Assembly (NCBI GenBank): GCA_003279455.1
Contig: QCHU01000006.1
Location: 1 to 50,853, forward strand
Origin: Prochlorococcus sp. AG-402-G19
GTDB taxonomy: Bacteria > Cyanobacteriota > Cyanobacteriia > PCC-6307 > Cyanobiaceae
Length of the DNA stretch: 50,853 bases
Direction: 5' to 3'
In this document: one piece after another, positions 29,759-38,658 of the stretch
Position numbering within the stretch: position 1 is the first letter of the stretch
Layout: every line of letters begins with the position of its first letter
The notes under the pieces: generated by a model
Told to the model about the DNA's origin: nothing
Databases searched by the model: none
What the model saw: the letters and a program-made list of their open reading frames with translations, nothing else
Position numbers and translations under genes: made by a program

Positions 29759-29799
29759 TTTTTTCAACAAGAATAAGGAAATAATACTAGGTTGCAAAA

Positions 29800-31161
29800 T
29801 TGAAAAGCTCTTTTGATTTAATTGTCCTTGGTGCAGGGTCCGGTGGATTGGCTGCTGCAAAGAAAGCTGCTAGTTATGGAGCATCTGTTGCGATCGTCGA
29901 GGGTGATCTTGTTGGTGGAACATGTGTGATTAGAGGTTGTGTGCCGAAAAAATTATTAGTGTGTGGGTCATCTCTCTCAGAGAGCTTTTTGTCTGCACCA
30001 TCTTATGGCTTTGATTTTGATAATTTAAAGATCAAGTCAGAGTTTTTATTAGCTAATGTTCGGAGAGAAGTACAAAGGCTGAATGAATTACATGAGAATT
30101 TTCTAAATAAGGCCAGAGTTAAACTTTTTAAAGGTTGGGGAGAGTTTAAAAATTCAAATTGTGTTGTCATAAAAAATCGAAAAAATGGAGAGACGATAAA
30201 TGAACTTTATGGAGAAAAAATTCTGATTGCAGTAGGAGGTAGACCTAAAAGACCAAATATCGAGGGGGCGTTTTTAGGTTGGACAAGTGATGATATGTTT
30301 CTTCTTAAAAGCTTTCCGAAAAAAATTACAATTGTTGGTGCAGGCTATATCGCTTGCGAATTTGCATGCATACTGCAGGGACTAGGCGTTGAAGTTACAC
30401 AATTAGTTAGAGGTGATCGAATCTTGAAAGGATTTGATTTCGAACTTGCTTCGTCATTAACGGAGGCAATGAAAAATAAAGCTATTAATTTAAACTTTGG
30501 AGAGAATGTTTCTTCGATAAAAGGAACACCTGGATCTTTAATTATAAGTACAAATAAAGATAGAGAGTTTCATTCAAATGGGTTGCTTTTCGCTACTGGT
30601 AGGGAACCATTTTTAGAGGGGTTGAAATTAGAAAAATCTGGTGTAGAAATTTTTAAAAATAAAATCAAAGTTGATAGTGAAAGCAAAACAAATATTTCTA
30701 ATATTTTTGCTATTGGAGATGTAACTAACAGGATCAATTTGACACCTGTCGCGATTGATGAAGGTAGAAAGTTTGCTGATAGAAATTATGGAGAATCAGA
30801 TCACAATGTTAATTATGACTTGGTTCCTTATGCTGTATTTAGCCAGCCTGAAATAGCTTCTGTGGGTATCACTGAAGATAAGGCTATTCAATCGATTGGG
30901 GGAGATAATATTAAAGTATATAGATCAATATTTAGACCTTTATCTAAATCATTGCCAAAGACTGGCTCTAAATGTATTTTAAAGCTAATAGTTGATAAAA
31001 ATAATAATAAAGTTTTGGGATGCCACATGATTGGTGATAATGCATCTGAGATTATTCAAATGGCCTCAATCTCACTAATGTTAGGAGCTAAAAAATCTGA
31101 TTTTGATAATACAATGGCATTACATCCTACAATAGCTGAGGAATTTGTGACTATGATATGA
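29800..31161 (+). CDS. gor: Glutathione-disulfide reductase
   Basis: FAD-dependent NADPH:GSSG reductase, 453 residues. It shows the FAD motif GAGSGGLAAAKKA, the redox-active disulfide in GGTCVIRGCVPKK (C42/C47), the NAD(P) motif GAGYIACEFA and the C-terminal HPTIAEEFV with the catalytic His-Glu. It starts at TTG 29800 (MKSSFDLIVLG); no upstream ATG is in frame. It is divergent from the GST-like gene and convergent with the antiporter gene. Confidence 0.93.
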   Translation: MKSSFDLIVLGAGSGGLAAAKKAASYGASVAIVEGDLVGGTCVIRGCVPKKLLVCGSSLSESFLSAPSYGFDFDNLKIKSEFLLANVRREVQRLNELHENFLNKARVKLFKGWGEFKNSNCVVIKNRKNGETINELYGEKILIAVGGRPKRPNIEGAFLGWTSDDMFLLKSFPKKITIVGAGYIACEFACILQGLGVEVTQLVRGDRILKGFDFELASSLTEAMKNKAINLNFGENVSSIKGTPGSLIISTNKDREFHSNGLLFATGREPFLEGLKLEKSGVEIFKNKIKVDSESKTNISNIFAIGDVTNRINLTPVAIDEGRKFADRNYGESDHNVNYDLVPYAVFSQPEIASVGITEDKAIQSIGGDNIKVYRSIFRPLSKSLPKTGSKCILKLIVDKNNNKVLGCHMIGDNASEIIQMASISLMLGAKKSDFDNTMALHPTIAEEFVTMI

Positions 31162-31174
31162 TTCATTTAAGGTA

Positions 31175-32269
31175 TCAGTTATTAGAACTTTTTTTTAGCC
31201 TTAACCAGTAAGAAATTGTCTTGTATAAAATAATTATACTTGATAGTGATATGGCTATAAAAACTAACTCTATAAATGTTGAATGTAAGCTTGGTAAAGT
31301 CAGAGGTATTATTTTGTCTGCAATGTAAAGCATATACAATCCTAGTAAAACACCTCCTTCACCTCTACTTATTATTCCTTTTGTCCAAAAAATTGGCATG
31401 CAAGCAAGTGTAGTAATTACCATAATAGGAATATCCTTGGTTATTAATAAATTCTCAACAACTAAACCACTGCCTCCAGATAATACAGAACAGCTACCTA
31501 ACACTAGTAATTGATTTAATAAACAACTTCCAATTACGTTGCCTATTGCTAGATCCGTTTGACCACGAATGGCAGCAACTAATGACGTGATTAATTCAGG
31601 TAAAGAGGTGCCTAGCGATACTATCGTTAACCCAACTATAGCTTCACTTACTCCTAATAATCCTGCAATTGTAGATGCGCCTTCTATTAACAGCCTTGAT
31701 CCAAGAGTAAGCAAAATAATACCACTTAATAATTTCACGCCTGCTTTTAATAAACTTGTTGAGTCTTTTTCTATATTGATTTCCGGCTCCGCTTCTTGGC
31801 TCTTTTGAGGTTCCTCTCTCGCTGTGCGAATTTCCCAAGTGGTATTTATTATGAGCGCAACTATCAAAGCTACTCCAAATTGCCAAGTTATTAGCTCTGA
31901 AGCGGCCATCCCCCAAACTGCAGTCGAGACTCCTAAAAGAAGAGGAATGTCTCTCCTTACAAGACGACTTTCAACTCTTAATGGTCGTAAAAGTGCGCTT
32001 CCACCAAGGACTACCATCACATTGAAAATATTGCTGCCAACAATGTTGCTCAATGCAAGACTGTCTGATCCAGAGAAGGAGGAGTTAATACTTACAAATA
32101 GTTCAGGTGCGCTTGTTCCTAGAGATACTATTGTTAAGCCAATAACTAGTTGAGGGATTCCAAGAATTAAGGCTAAAGCTACAGATCCTTGAATAAAGAA
32201 CTCCCCACCACTAAAAAGTAAAAATATCCCAGTAATAAGCTCTAAAAATGACAAAAACATTGATGGCAT
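31175..32269 (-). CDS. Na+/Ca2+ antiporter, CaCA family
   Basis: Membrane exchanger of 364 residues with about ten helices in two inverted halves. The first alpha repeat has GTSAPE (51-56) and GSNIFN (78-83). The second has GTSLPE (220-225) but GSCLLN (247-252) where GSN is common, which may alter ion selectivity. A hydrophilic acidic loop (about 150-172) separates the halves. It is convergent with gor and divergent from pyrC across a 148-bp gap. Confidence 0.88.
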   Translation of the reverse strand: MPSMFLSFLELITGIFLLFSGGEFFIQGSVALALILGIPQLVIGLTIVSLGTSAPELFVSINSSFSGSDSLALSNIVGSNIFNVMVVLGGSALLRPLRVESRLVRRDIPLLLGVSTAVWGMAASELITWQFGVALIVALIINTTWEIRTAREEPQKSQEAEPEINIEKDSTSLLKAGVKLLSGIILLTLGSRLLIEGASTIAGLLGVSEAIVGLTIVSLGTSLPELITSLVAAIRGQTDLAIGNVIGSCLLNQLLVLGSCSVLSGGSGLVVENLLITKDIPIMVITTLACMPIFWTKGIISRGEGGVLLGLYMLYIADKIIPLTLPSLHSTFIELVFIAISLSSIIILYKTISYWLRLKKSSNN

Positions 32270-32417
32270 AATTGAGTGATTTATTTAGAAACTAAATTAG
32301 TGAATTAATTTATGTTATTTCCATTTGAAATTGTCCCAATATCTTAGCTCTTTATTGATACTTGAAGACTTTTTGAACAAGGTTGAATAATATATACATT
32401 GAAAAAGCTTTAATTCT

Positions 32418-33497
32418 GTGATTGCTTCTGTTAATCAAATCTCATTGTTAAAGCCGGATGATTGGCATCTGCATTTGAGGGACGGAAAGATTCTTAAAGG
32501 TGTTTTAAGTCATACAGCAGATGTGTTTTGCCGTGCAATCATCATGCCTAATCTTGACCCTCCAATAACTACTTTAAACCAAGCACGAGAGTATAAAAAA
32601 AGAATTATCCAAGCTATCCCTGAAGGTGTTTCTTTTACTCCATTAATGACAGCATATCTTACAGATGACATGTTGTCAGAGGTCTTAGAGAGAGGCTTTA
32701 GAGAAGGTGTTTTCCATGGAGCAAAGCTCTATCCAGTTAATGTGACAACTAATTCTTCTTATGGGGTTACAGATATAAGCACAATCGACAATTTATTTGA
32801 GACGATGGAAAGAATTGGTATGCCATTATTGATTCATGGAGAAGTGACTGATTTCAATGTTGATGTGTTTGATAGAGAAGCTGTTTTTATTGAGCGTCAT
32901 CTTGAACCATTATTACGAAGATTTTCATCACTTAAAGTCGTCTTAGAACACATTACGACCATAGATGCAATTGATTTTGTAAAAAATAGTCAGTTTGATA
33001 TAGCAGCTACAATTACACCTCATCATCTACATATAAATCGAAATGCAATGTTCAATGGTGGTTTAAGGAGTGACTTTTATTGCTTACCCACAGCTAAACG
33101 GGAAATTCATCGAATTGCCTTGAGACAAGCGGCTACTAGTGGTAAACCTTGTTTTTTCCTCGGAACTGATTCAGCACCTCATACCCGTAAGTTTAAGGAA
33201 AGTTCCTGTGGATGTGCAGGAATTTTTAACGCCCCTTTCGCTTTGGAAAGCTATTTAAAAGTTTTTGAAGAAGAAAATGCCCTAGATAGGTTTGAAGCTT
33301 TTTCAAGTATTAATGGAGCAACTTTTTATGGATTACCTTTGAACACAGAGAGAATAACTTTAGTTAAAAAAGATATTTCCGTACCAAAAATTATTGACGT
33401 TGGATTAGATGGTGATCCCGATGATTTTGTAAAACCATTTCATTCAGGAGAAACTCTTGGCTGGGCAGTACGGGAATCTGGTGAGATTGTTGAATGA
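32418..33497 (+). CDS. pyrC: Dihydroorotase, PyrC type
   Basis: Zinc amidohydrolase closing the dihydroorotate ring in pyrimidine synthesis. The 359 residues match the homodimeric E. coli PyrC type. Metal ligands are H17 and H19 in WHLHLRDG, the carboxylated lysine is K104 (GAKLYPVN), and HGEVTD and GTDSAPH are also seen. GTG 32418 is the start (MIASVNQIS). It is followed by tRNA-Leu. Confidence 0.94.
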   Translation: MIASVNQISLLKPDDWHLHLRDGKILKGVLSHTADVFCRAIIMPNLDPPITTLNQAREYKKRIIQAIPEGVSFTPLMTAYLTDDMLSEVLERGFREGVFHGAKLYPVNVTTNSSYGVTDISTIDNLFETMERIGMPLLIHGEVTDFNVDVFDREAVFIERHLEPLLRRFSSLKVVLEHITTIDAIDFVKNSQFDIAATITPHHLHINRNAMFNGGLRSDFYCLPTAKREIHRIALRQAATSGKPCFFLGTDSAPHTRKFKESSCGCAGIFNAPFALESYLKVFEEENALDRFEAFSSINGATFYGLPLNTERITLVKKDISVPKIIDVGLDGDPDDFVKPFHSGETLGWAVRESGEIVE

Positions 33498-33579
33498 TTC
33501 TTCCAATGATTATTTAAAACTAGATATTCTTAAGAGTACTGATTTAAGCACATACGTTTACGCTAATATGTAAATAGCT

Positions 33580-33621
33580 TAGAGTTGAAACTCTAGCAAA
33601 GTGATAATCCTTGCTATCACT
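33580..33621 (+). other. Two hairpins in the tRNA-Leu leader
   Basis: TAGAGTT-GA-AACTCTA (33580-33595) and AGTGATA (33600-33606) with TATCACT (33615-33621) form two stems in a row. The second ends one base before the mature tRNA 5' end (33623). There is no T run, so they are probably leader RNA structures for RNase P processing or remnants of promoter repeats. Confidence 0.5.
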
Positions 33622-33622
33622 A

Positions 33623-33709
33623 GGGAGTGTGGCGGAATTGGTAGACGCACCAGACTTAAAATCTGTTGGCCGCTTTTTGGCCGTGGGGGTTCAAGTCCCC
33701 CCACTCCCA
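33623..33709 (+). tRNA. tRNA-Leu (anticodon UAA), no intron
   Basis: An 87-nt class II tRNA. The acceptor stem is GGGAGTG/CACTCCC with discriminator A at 33709. The anticodon loop CTTAAAA reads UAA (33657-33659). A long variable arm is built around GGCCGCTTTTTGGCC, and the T loop is GTTCAAGTC. No CCA is encoded. The group I intron found in this tRNA in many cyanobacteria is absent. The discriminator base is also the first base of a possible ndhL ATG. Confidence 0.97.
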
Positions 33710-33711
33710 TG

Positions 33712-33981
33712 ATGTTTAGTATTTCGACTGTGTATCAAATCCCTTTTGGAGAAATAGGTACTGTTAATCCGATAATTACGATATCTGCTTATGTGGTTCT
33801 GGGGGGAGGGTATTTATTGGTAGTTCCTTTATTTCTATTTTATTGGATGAATAATCGTTGGAATGTTATGGGAAAGTTTGAACGTCTTTTTATATATGGA
33901 CTAGTGTTTCTCTTCTTTCCTGGAATGGTTTTGTTTGCACCGTTTCTCAATTTAAGAATGAATGGAAAGCAGGAGTCTTGA
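33712..33981 (+). CDS. ndhL: NAD(P)H-quinone oxidoreductase subunit L
   Basis: Small membrane subunit of the cyanobacterial NDH-1 complex. The 89 residues have two helices: [22 protein letters not shown], then MNNRW, then [24 protein letters not shown], which is the NdhL pattern. ATG codons lie at 33709 (overlapping the tRNA discriminator base) and 33712; a GTG at 33730 is also in frame. There is no room for a ribosome site after tRNA processing, so the mRNA would be nearly leaderless. DUF3007 follows, as usual in cyanobacteria. Confidence 0.85.
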   Translation: MFSISTVYQIPFGEIGTVNPIITISAYVVLGGGYLLVVPLFLFYWMNNRWNVMGKFERLFIYGLVFLFFPGMVLFAPFLNLRMNGKQES

Positions 33982-33984
33982 ACT

Positions 33985-34317
33985 TTGACAAGAGCACAGG
34001 TTTTTCAAATAGGTTTGTTTGTTTTTGTGTTAGGAGGATTGGGATATGAGTTGTTTCAGCTATTTGGATTTGAATCAATATCTGCTGGTATTGCAACACA
34101 ATCAATATTAATTTTAATTATTTTTGCATGGACAGTTTCTTACCTTTTCAGGGTTTTTTCTGGGAATATGACGTTTATGGAGCAACGCAAACGATATAGA
34201 GAGGCTTATGAAAAATTGACCGATGAAAAAATTAAAGAAAAGTTTGAGGCCATGACAGATAAAGAAAAAATTGAATTACTAAAAACTGTTGAGGAAGAAA
34301 GCTTTGAACAAACTTAA
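33985..34317 (+). CDS. DUF3007 family membrane protein, downstream of ndhL
   Basis: 110-residue protein with two N-terminal membrane helices (about 5-28 and 38-57) and a charged helical C-terminus (RKRYREAYEKLTDEKIKEKF). It starts at TTG 33985, 3 bp after the ndhL stop. It is conserved next to ndhL in cyanobacteria and plastid relatives, hinting at a role with NDH-1; function unknown. Confidence 0.8.
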   Translation: MTRAQVFQIGLFVFVLGGLGYELFQLFGFESISAGIATQSILILIIFAWTVSYLFRVFSGNMTFMEQRKRYREAYEKLTDEKIKEKFEAMTDKEKIELLKTVEEESFEQT

Positions 34318-34400
34318 GTTTTAATTACTAAGTCTCAATAATTTTCTACTCTTAGGGATATAAAAATGATAAAAAAGATAGATACCCAAGGCTCAGAACA

Positions 34401-35201
34401 TTGAAAAGTACAAATATCAGTAGGTCCTTTTCCAAAATAAAAAAGGAGCAAAGAATCGCGCTAATGCCTTTCCTTATGGCAGGTGACCCTGATTTAGAAA
34501 CTACAGCAAAGATTTTGTTAGAACTTCAAGCAAATGGTGCTGACATGATTGAGCTAGGAATTCCATATAGTGATCCTTTAGCAGATGGACCGATTATTCA
34601 ATTAGCAGCTTCTCGAGCTCTCTCCGCAGGAACTTCTCCTGACAGAGTTTTTAAAATGTTGTCTGAATTGAGGGAGCAATTGACAATACCAATAATTTTA
34701 TTTACTTATTCAAATCCACTTATTAATAAAGGTCTGGAAGAATTTTGTTTACAAGCTTCAAAAGTAGGTGTCTCTGGACTAGTCGTTCCCGACCTTCCTT
34801 TAGAGGAGGCAGAAAAACTATCTGAGATAGCTGAATCCAAAGAAATTGATTTGGTTTTACTTGTCGCTCCTACAACACCCAAGGATCGGATGAAAAAAAT
34901 TGCAGAAACTTCTAATGGGTTTACTTATCTTGTTAGTGTTAATGGAGTAACAGGAGAAAGGACCTCCCTAGAAGAAAACGTTGGCTCTCTTGTTAAACAA
35001 CTAAAACTCTCTTCATCTATTCCAATTGCTGTGGGTTTTGGAATCTCAGAGGTAAAGCATATTCAACAAGTTAGAGAATGGGGCGCTGATGGTGCAATTG
35101 TTGGTAGTGCATTAGTTAAAAGGATTGCTAATGCCTCTATCGGAATGAAAGTTGAAGAAGCTGGTTCTTTTTGTAAAGAACTTAGAGCTGCAACTAAATA
35201 A
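34401..35201 (+). CDS. trpA: Tryptophan synthase alpha subunit
   Basis: Cleaves indole-3-glycerol phosphate to indole, which passes to TrpB. The TIM-barrel protein has 266 residues. Catalytic Glu51 ([11 protein letters not shown]) and Asp62 (LADGPIIQ) match E49 and D60 of E. coli. The phosphate-binding segments are VGFGIS and GAIVGSALV. It starts at TTG 34401; an ATG at 34366 is out of frame. The 83-bp gap from DUF3007 makes a shared transcript possible. Confidence 0.95.
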   Translation: MKSTNISRSFSKIKKEQRIALMPFLMAGDPDLETTAKILLELQANGADMIELGIPYSDPLADGPIIQLAASRALSAGTSPDRVFKMLSELREQLTIPIILFTYSNPLINKGLEEFCLQASKVGVSGLVVPDLPLEEAEKLSEIAESKEIDLVLLVAPTTPKDRMKKIAETSNGFTYLVSVNGVTGERTSLEENVGSLVKQLKLSSSIPIAVGFGISEVKHIQQVREWGADGAIVGSALVKRIANASIGMKVEEAGSFCKELRAATK

Positions 35202-35293
35202 TATTTTTTTAAAAAGCAACACATCAAGCTGAATTTTGAATTCTTTTCTATGTTTTAGCTTGAGAATTATTGTCTCTATTTAACTTCAAAATT

Positions 35294-35563
35294 ATGGATC
35301 AATATGTCCTTTGGGGCTCTTACTGTGAAGACGCTCTAATAAAGAGAACACCTTTTAGGGAAGAGCATCTTCATAGACTTTCATTGCTTAAGAAAGAAGG
35401 TGTTCTGATAACATTAGGACCAACAAAATGTAATAAATATGTATTTGGGATATTTAAATCTGAGGACATTGAGCACATAAGAAATCTTATCAAAGAGGAC
35501 GTTTATTGGAAAAAGGGTATATGGACTGATTTCGAGGTTTACTCCTGGATCCAAGCTTTTTGA
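35294..35563 (+). CDS. YciI-like protein
   Basis: 89-residue protein of the YCII/EthD-like ferredoxin fold, with the typical WGSYCEDALIKRTPFREEHLHRL and a conserved His in HLHR. The family has a putative His-Asp active site and mostly unknown roles. The frame opens at 35270, but ATG 35294 (MDQYVLWGSY) matches the family start. The 3' end overlaps the convergent cytochrome gene by 25 bp. Confidence 0.75.
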   Translation: MDQYVLWGSYCEDALIKRTPFREEHLHRLSLLKKEGVLITLGPTKCNKYVFGIFKSEDIEHIRNLIKEDVYWKKGIWTDFEVYSWIQAF

Positions 35564-35889
35564 GCTTGTTCCCAGACCCAATTAGCTACGACCTGATCGC
35601 CATTGGCTCCTAATTCATTTTCATAACCACTCATTATTCCAATCCCTTGTCTTGCTATCTTTGCTATAGCTTCTGGATTGTCAATTCCATTACGCTTTAG
35701 TGATGAAATCTTTAAATTCTTTGATCTTCTGATTATATTTCCGCCATTAATGTGACATCCAGCACAGTTGTTTGTGAAAAGATTTTCACCTAAATCTTTC
35801 TCGAGTGCACTTAGTCCTTTCGGTAAGCTAAAACAAAAAAACATGAAATAAAAACTGATAAGAAAAAAAACTCTCAATATTTTCCTCAT
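35539..35889 (-). CDS. c-type cytochrome, cytochrome c6-like
   Basis: Secreted mono-heme cytochrome of 116 residues. It has a signal peptide (about 1-28, hydrophobic FFLISFYFMFFCF), heme site CAGCH (C42, C45, H46) and an axial Met probably at M86 (GIMSGYE), where classical c6 has MPAF. It ends ANWVWEQAQKAW, like PetJ. It may carry electrons in the thylakoid lumen or periplasm beside plastocyanin (petE, 42.1 kb). It is the last gene of a cluster headed by the sigma factor gene, starting 11 bp after its neighbour. Confidence 0.85.
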   Translation of the reverse strand: MRKILRVFFLISFYFMFFCFSLPKGLSALEKDLGENLFTNNCAGCHINGGNIIRRSKNLKISSLKRNGIDNPEAIAKIARQGIGIMSGYENELGANGDQVVANWVWEQAQKAWIQE

Positions 35890-35900
35890 GGTTTTTTCCC

Positions 35901-36233
35901 TTAGTCGTTGAATTTAATTTTTGAAAGGTCCTCGCAAATTTCGTCAAGAAGATCAAGTTGTTCAGTAGAAGTTAATTCAAGGCTAGTCTTTGTCTCCCCT
36001 CCTTCATCGTTTCTCCATAACTCTTCAACCTCACATAGTTTATTTGCGATTTTTGGAATTCCACCAGAGCTAAAATCTTTTTTTAAAGATTCAATTAAAG
36101 TAGGCATTCTCGCTGAAGAGAGATTAAGACTTTGGCAAAGCTCTGATTGCGTTCTTCCTGTTTGCCTCAACCAATCCTTTATGAGAAGTACTAGATCTTC
36201 TTCAATATCTTTTGACCAGCACGCTTTGCTCAT
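35901..36233 (-). CDS. Conserved small protein in sigma-factor cluster, HTH-like
   Basis: 110-residue soluble protein starting MSKACWSKDIEEDL. Residues about 18-45 (LLIKDWLRQTGRTQSELCQSLNLSSARMP) look like a Cro/XRE-type helix-turn-helix, and an acidic C-terminus follows. ATG 36233 is chosen because it overlaps the upstream DUF1232 stop as ATGA; an ATG four codons upstream is less likely. No named family recognised. Its position between a DUF1232 gene and a cytochrome gene suggests a regulator of this cluster, by inference only. Confidence 0.6.
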   Translation of the reverse strand: MSKACWSKDIEEDLVLLIKDWLRQTGRTQSELCQSLNLSSARMPTLIESLKKDFSSGGIPKIANKLCEVEELWRNDEGGETKTSLELTSTEQLDLLDEICEDLSKIKFND

Positions 36234-36595
36234 AGTGGAAACCATTTATCCAGCTTAGATTTTGCTCTGTATCTTATTTCTGGAGTAATATGATGTTGCC
36301 AAAGACTAATTACAGCTGTAAGGGCCACTAGATCATCACTAAAACCTGAGGCAGGGATAAAGTCGGGAATTAAATCAACAGGAACAATTAAATAAGTAAG
36401 TGCTCCCATAATTGATATCCTCACCTGGGGAGGAGTTGAATTATCCATCAGGAGTTCAAATCCCTCTAAAGCAGGTTGGGCAATTACTCTGCCTGCTCTT
36501 AATAAGATTTTTTTGAGTATCCCTTCGTTGACAACAGAACTTTCAAGTACTTCTGCTTCAAAAACTTCTTTATTTGAGTTCCGTGAACTAACCAC
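36230..36595 (-). CDS. DUF1232 (YkvA-like) membrane protein
   Basis: About 121 residues. The DUF1232 core ALTYLIVPVDLIPDFIPASGFSDDLVALTAVI lies near the C-terminal half, a short membrane-associated domain of unknown function. The frame runs on upstream into the sigma gene, but GTG 36595, two bases after the sigma stop (36598), is the likely start. Its stop overlaps the next gene as ATGA. The cluster layout suggests co-expression with the sigma factor. Confidence 0.75.
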   Translation of the reverse strand: MVSSRNSNKEVFEAEVLESSVVNEGILKKILLRAGRVIAQPALEGFELLMDNSTPPQVRISIMGALTYLIVPVDLIPDFIPASGFSDDLVALTAVISLWQHHITPEIRYRAKSKLDKWFPL

Positions 36596-36597
36596 AA

Positions 36598-37521
36598 TTA
36601 AACACTTGTCTCTAAAAGCCCACTTTGAATACCTGTCTTTCTCAATTTCCTTAATGCGCGTTGAACTACCTGTCTGCAATATTCCCTGCTGCAATTCATT
36701 TGTCTGGCTACCTCGGCTAGTGTCCTCCATTCATTGGATCCATCTAGTCCAAATCTAAGACTTAGGATGGTTCGTTCTTTTGGTGTGAGATTTGATTTGT
36801 CCAATAAGGACCAAGCTGAAGCACTTCTTTCAGCTAATTCAGCTAGCTCCATTGGAGGTACTTCCTCACTTGGAAGAATATCGACAAGCTCTGAAGGATC
36901 TGCTTTTGATTTGACTGCACCTTGCAAACTTACAGTGATACTTCTTAACTCGCATTCAAGCAATTCTTCTACCTCCTCTAAAGGGATTTTCATTTGTATT
37001 GCTATTTGATTGGTTGAGGGATGAACCCCAAGTTCTTGCATGAGTCGGGATTTAGCAGCACGAAGCTTAGTTAGCTTTTCATTTATGTTTACAGGGATTC
37101 TTATGGTTCTACTTTGTGTTGACAGAGCTCTATTTAATCCTTGTCTAATCCACCAGTAAGCGTAAGTTGAAAATCGATGCCCTCTTTTGGGATCATATTT
37201 CTCAACAGCTCTTGTTAACCCTAAAGTACCTTCTTGAATTAAATCAAGAAGATCAAGACCTTTTCCTTGGTAGCGCTTGGCTAAATTTACAACAAGCCTC
37301 AAATTTGCTGTGATCATTTGATTCTTTGCTCGCTCACCTGCTTTAAGTGTTTTCTTCTCTGCGGTTGAATATTCGCACTCTGGCCCAGTACCACCAGATT
37401 GTTGGCAGCGTTCATTTAGTGCAACCATGGCTTGCACTTCTCTTCCCATAGTGAGTTCTTGCTCGGGCGTGAGCAATTCGTGTCTTCCTATTTCTCCAAG
37501 AAAGTCGCTTAAAGAACTCAC
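36598..37521 (-). CDS. RNA polymerase sigma factor, group 2 (RpoD-like)
   Basis: 307-residue sigma-70 protein without the long region 1.1. Region 1.2 is at about 4-30 ([17 protein letters not shown]), region 2 has [26 protein letters not shown] and [11 protein letters not shown], and regions 3 and 4 follow. The region 4.2 recognition helix reads [21 protein letters not shown] and Q contact positions are kept but neighbouring residues differ from the usual TRERIRQIE, so -35 preference may differ. It starts at GTG 37521 with an unusually strong ribosome site, AAGGAGG (37530-37536). Confidence 0.92.
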   Translation of the reverse strand: MSSLSDFLGEIGRHELLTPEQELTMGREVQAMVALNERCQQSGGTGPECEYSTAEKKTLKAGERAKNQMITANLRLVVNLAKRYQGKGLDLLDLIQEGTLGLTRAVEKYDPKRGHRFSTYAYWWIRQGLNRALSTQSRTIRIPVNINEKLTKLRAAKSRLMQELGVHPSTNQIAIQMKIPLEEVEELLECELRSITVSLQGAVKSKADPSELVDILPSEEVPPMELAELAERSASAWSLLDKSNLTPKERTILSLRFGLDGSNEWRTLAEVARQMNCSREYCRQVVQRALRKLRKTGIQSGLLETSV

Positions 37522-37936
37522 GATTTATTCCTCCTTGTATTAACAACCTAGAGACAAATTGTTTACTTTCAATAGGCGTAATAAAGTGTTCGGAATTTAT
37601 ATTTTATCCTTTATGTATTTTTAAGATCTTCACTAGGTCAATTAACCCAGAAGATATTTTCATTATTTTTCAATAGAAATACCTCAAAACCATTGATATG
37701 AATAATATTTTTAAAGTATTTTTTGATCTATGAAGCTGTTTAAAGCCTTTTTAATCTCTGATAAATATTGTCTTACGTCCCTTTTGATTTCTTGGAATCG
37801 ATACATCATAAAAGATTTAAGAAAAACAGTTGATTTTTTTTTCTTTTTTCTTTCATGACTTTTTAATTTAATCCCTTGTTTTTTAACAAAGACAATTTTA
37901 AGAAGTGTATAGATAAAAGATGAGTTTGTTTATTTC
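37522..37936. other. 415-bp gap between the sigma-factor gene and hisIE
   Basis: AT-rich DNA holding the promoter and strong ribosome site of the sigma gene (37530-37536). A T-rich tract at about 37833-37855 is a polypurine run on the minus strand. A 32-codon open frame on the minus strand (37711-37809) is amphipathic and lysine-rich but too short to call. No RNA gene, clear terminator or repeat was recognised. Confidence 0.5.
37711..37809 (-). CDS. Candidate 32-aa amphipathic ORF in the sigma leader (uncertain)
   Basis: Two adjacent ATGs (37809, 37806) open a frame of 32 codons that ends TAA at 37711. The peptide MMYRFQEIKRDVRQYLSEIK... reads as a single amphipathic helix. It lies upstream of, and on the same strand as, the sigma gene, 190 bp before its start, so an upstream leader ORF is possible. 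Chance is also quite possible in this AT-rich gap. Confidence 0.2.
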   Translation of the reverse strand: MMYRFQEIKRDVRQYLSEIKKALNSFIDQKIL

Positions 37937-38581
37937 CTATTGATTTCTTCTTGGAGCACCTCTTCTCTTAACTAAAACTTTGAGAACTTCTTGCCATGAA
38001 ACATTTTGATGGGCTAAAGAAACTTGCAGATGGAAAAGCAGATCGGCAGCCTCATTAGCAACTGAAATCGGGTTTTTATCTTTACAAGCCATAATGAATT
38101 CTGCTGTTTCTTCACCTATCTTTTTTAGGATTTTATTATCGCCTTCTCTCAGGAGACTATTGGTATAACTTCCTTCTTCAGGATTGTTTTTTCGACTATC
38201 TATTATTTTGAACAATTCACTACAAGCATCAGATGGAGGGGGTAGAACGTCTTCATTTGTTTCTAAATCTTTAAAGAAACAACTTCTTTGTCCCGTATGG
38301 CATGCGATTGAACCAATTTGCTCAATTGATAAAAGTATCGTATCTGAATCGCAATCAGTCCTAATTCCTTTCAATTTTTGAAAATGACCGCTCGTTTTCC
38401 CTTTGTGCCAAAGTTCTTTTCTTGAGCGACTCCAGTAGTGAACCTCACCAGATTCTAATGTTTTTATAATGGATTCTTTGTTCATCCAAGCCATCATTAA
38501 AATTGATCCATCAACCCAATCCTGAGCTATGGCAGGGATCAAGCCGTTTTGATCAAAACGTAGATTATCTATAAAAAGCAT
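37937..38581 (-). CDS. hisI: Bifunctional phosphoribosyl-AMP cyclohydrolase / phosphoribosyl-ATP pyrophosphatase
   Basis: HisIE, steps 2 and 3 of histidine synthesis. The 214-residue protein is a fusion: the N-terminal HisI half has [18 protein letters not shown] and metal-binding DCDSDT, and the C-terminal HisE half has the helical motif [15 protein letters not shown] and [11 protein letters not shown]. hisG lies 15 kb away in the window. It is divergent from the PTPS-like gene with a 77-bp gap. Confidence 0.94.
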   Translation of the reverse strand: MLFIDNLRFDQNGLIPAIAQDWVDGSILMMAWMNKESIIKTLESGEVHYWSRSRKELWHKGKTSGHFQKLKGIRTDCDSDTILLSIEQIGSIACHTGQRSCFFKDLETNEDVLPPPSDACSELFKIIDSRKNNPEEGSYTNSLLREGDNKILKKIGEETAEFIMACKDKNPISVANEAADLLFHLQVSLAHQNVSWQEVLKVLVKRRGAPRRNQ

Positions 38582-38658
38582 TTTTAAGTAAGCTAATCAG
38601 GCCTTACGATTCTAATTACTCAAATTTAATCCTCTATTGGGTTTTTATTCATCTTTTT

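Noticed and set aside
33623-33709. tRNA-Leu as an attachment site for an island
   Set aside because: The tRNA is directly followed by ndhL and housekeeping genes, with no integrase, repeat of the tRNA end or foreign genes in sight.
33601-33711. Open frame that runs from before the tRNA-Leu into ndhL
   Set aside because: This stretch is a tRNA gene on the same strand; the protein start is at ATG 33712 (or 33709).
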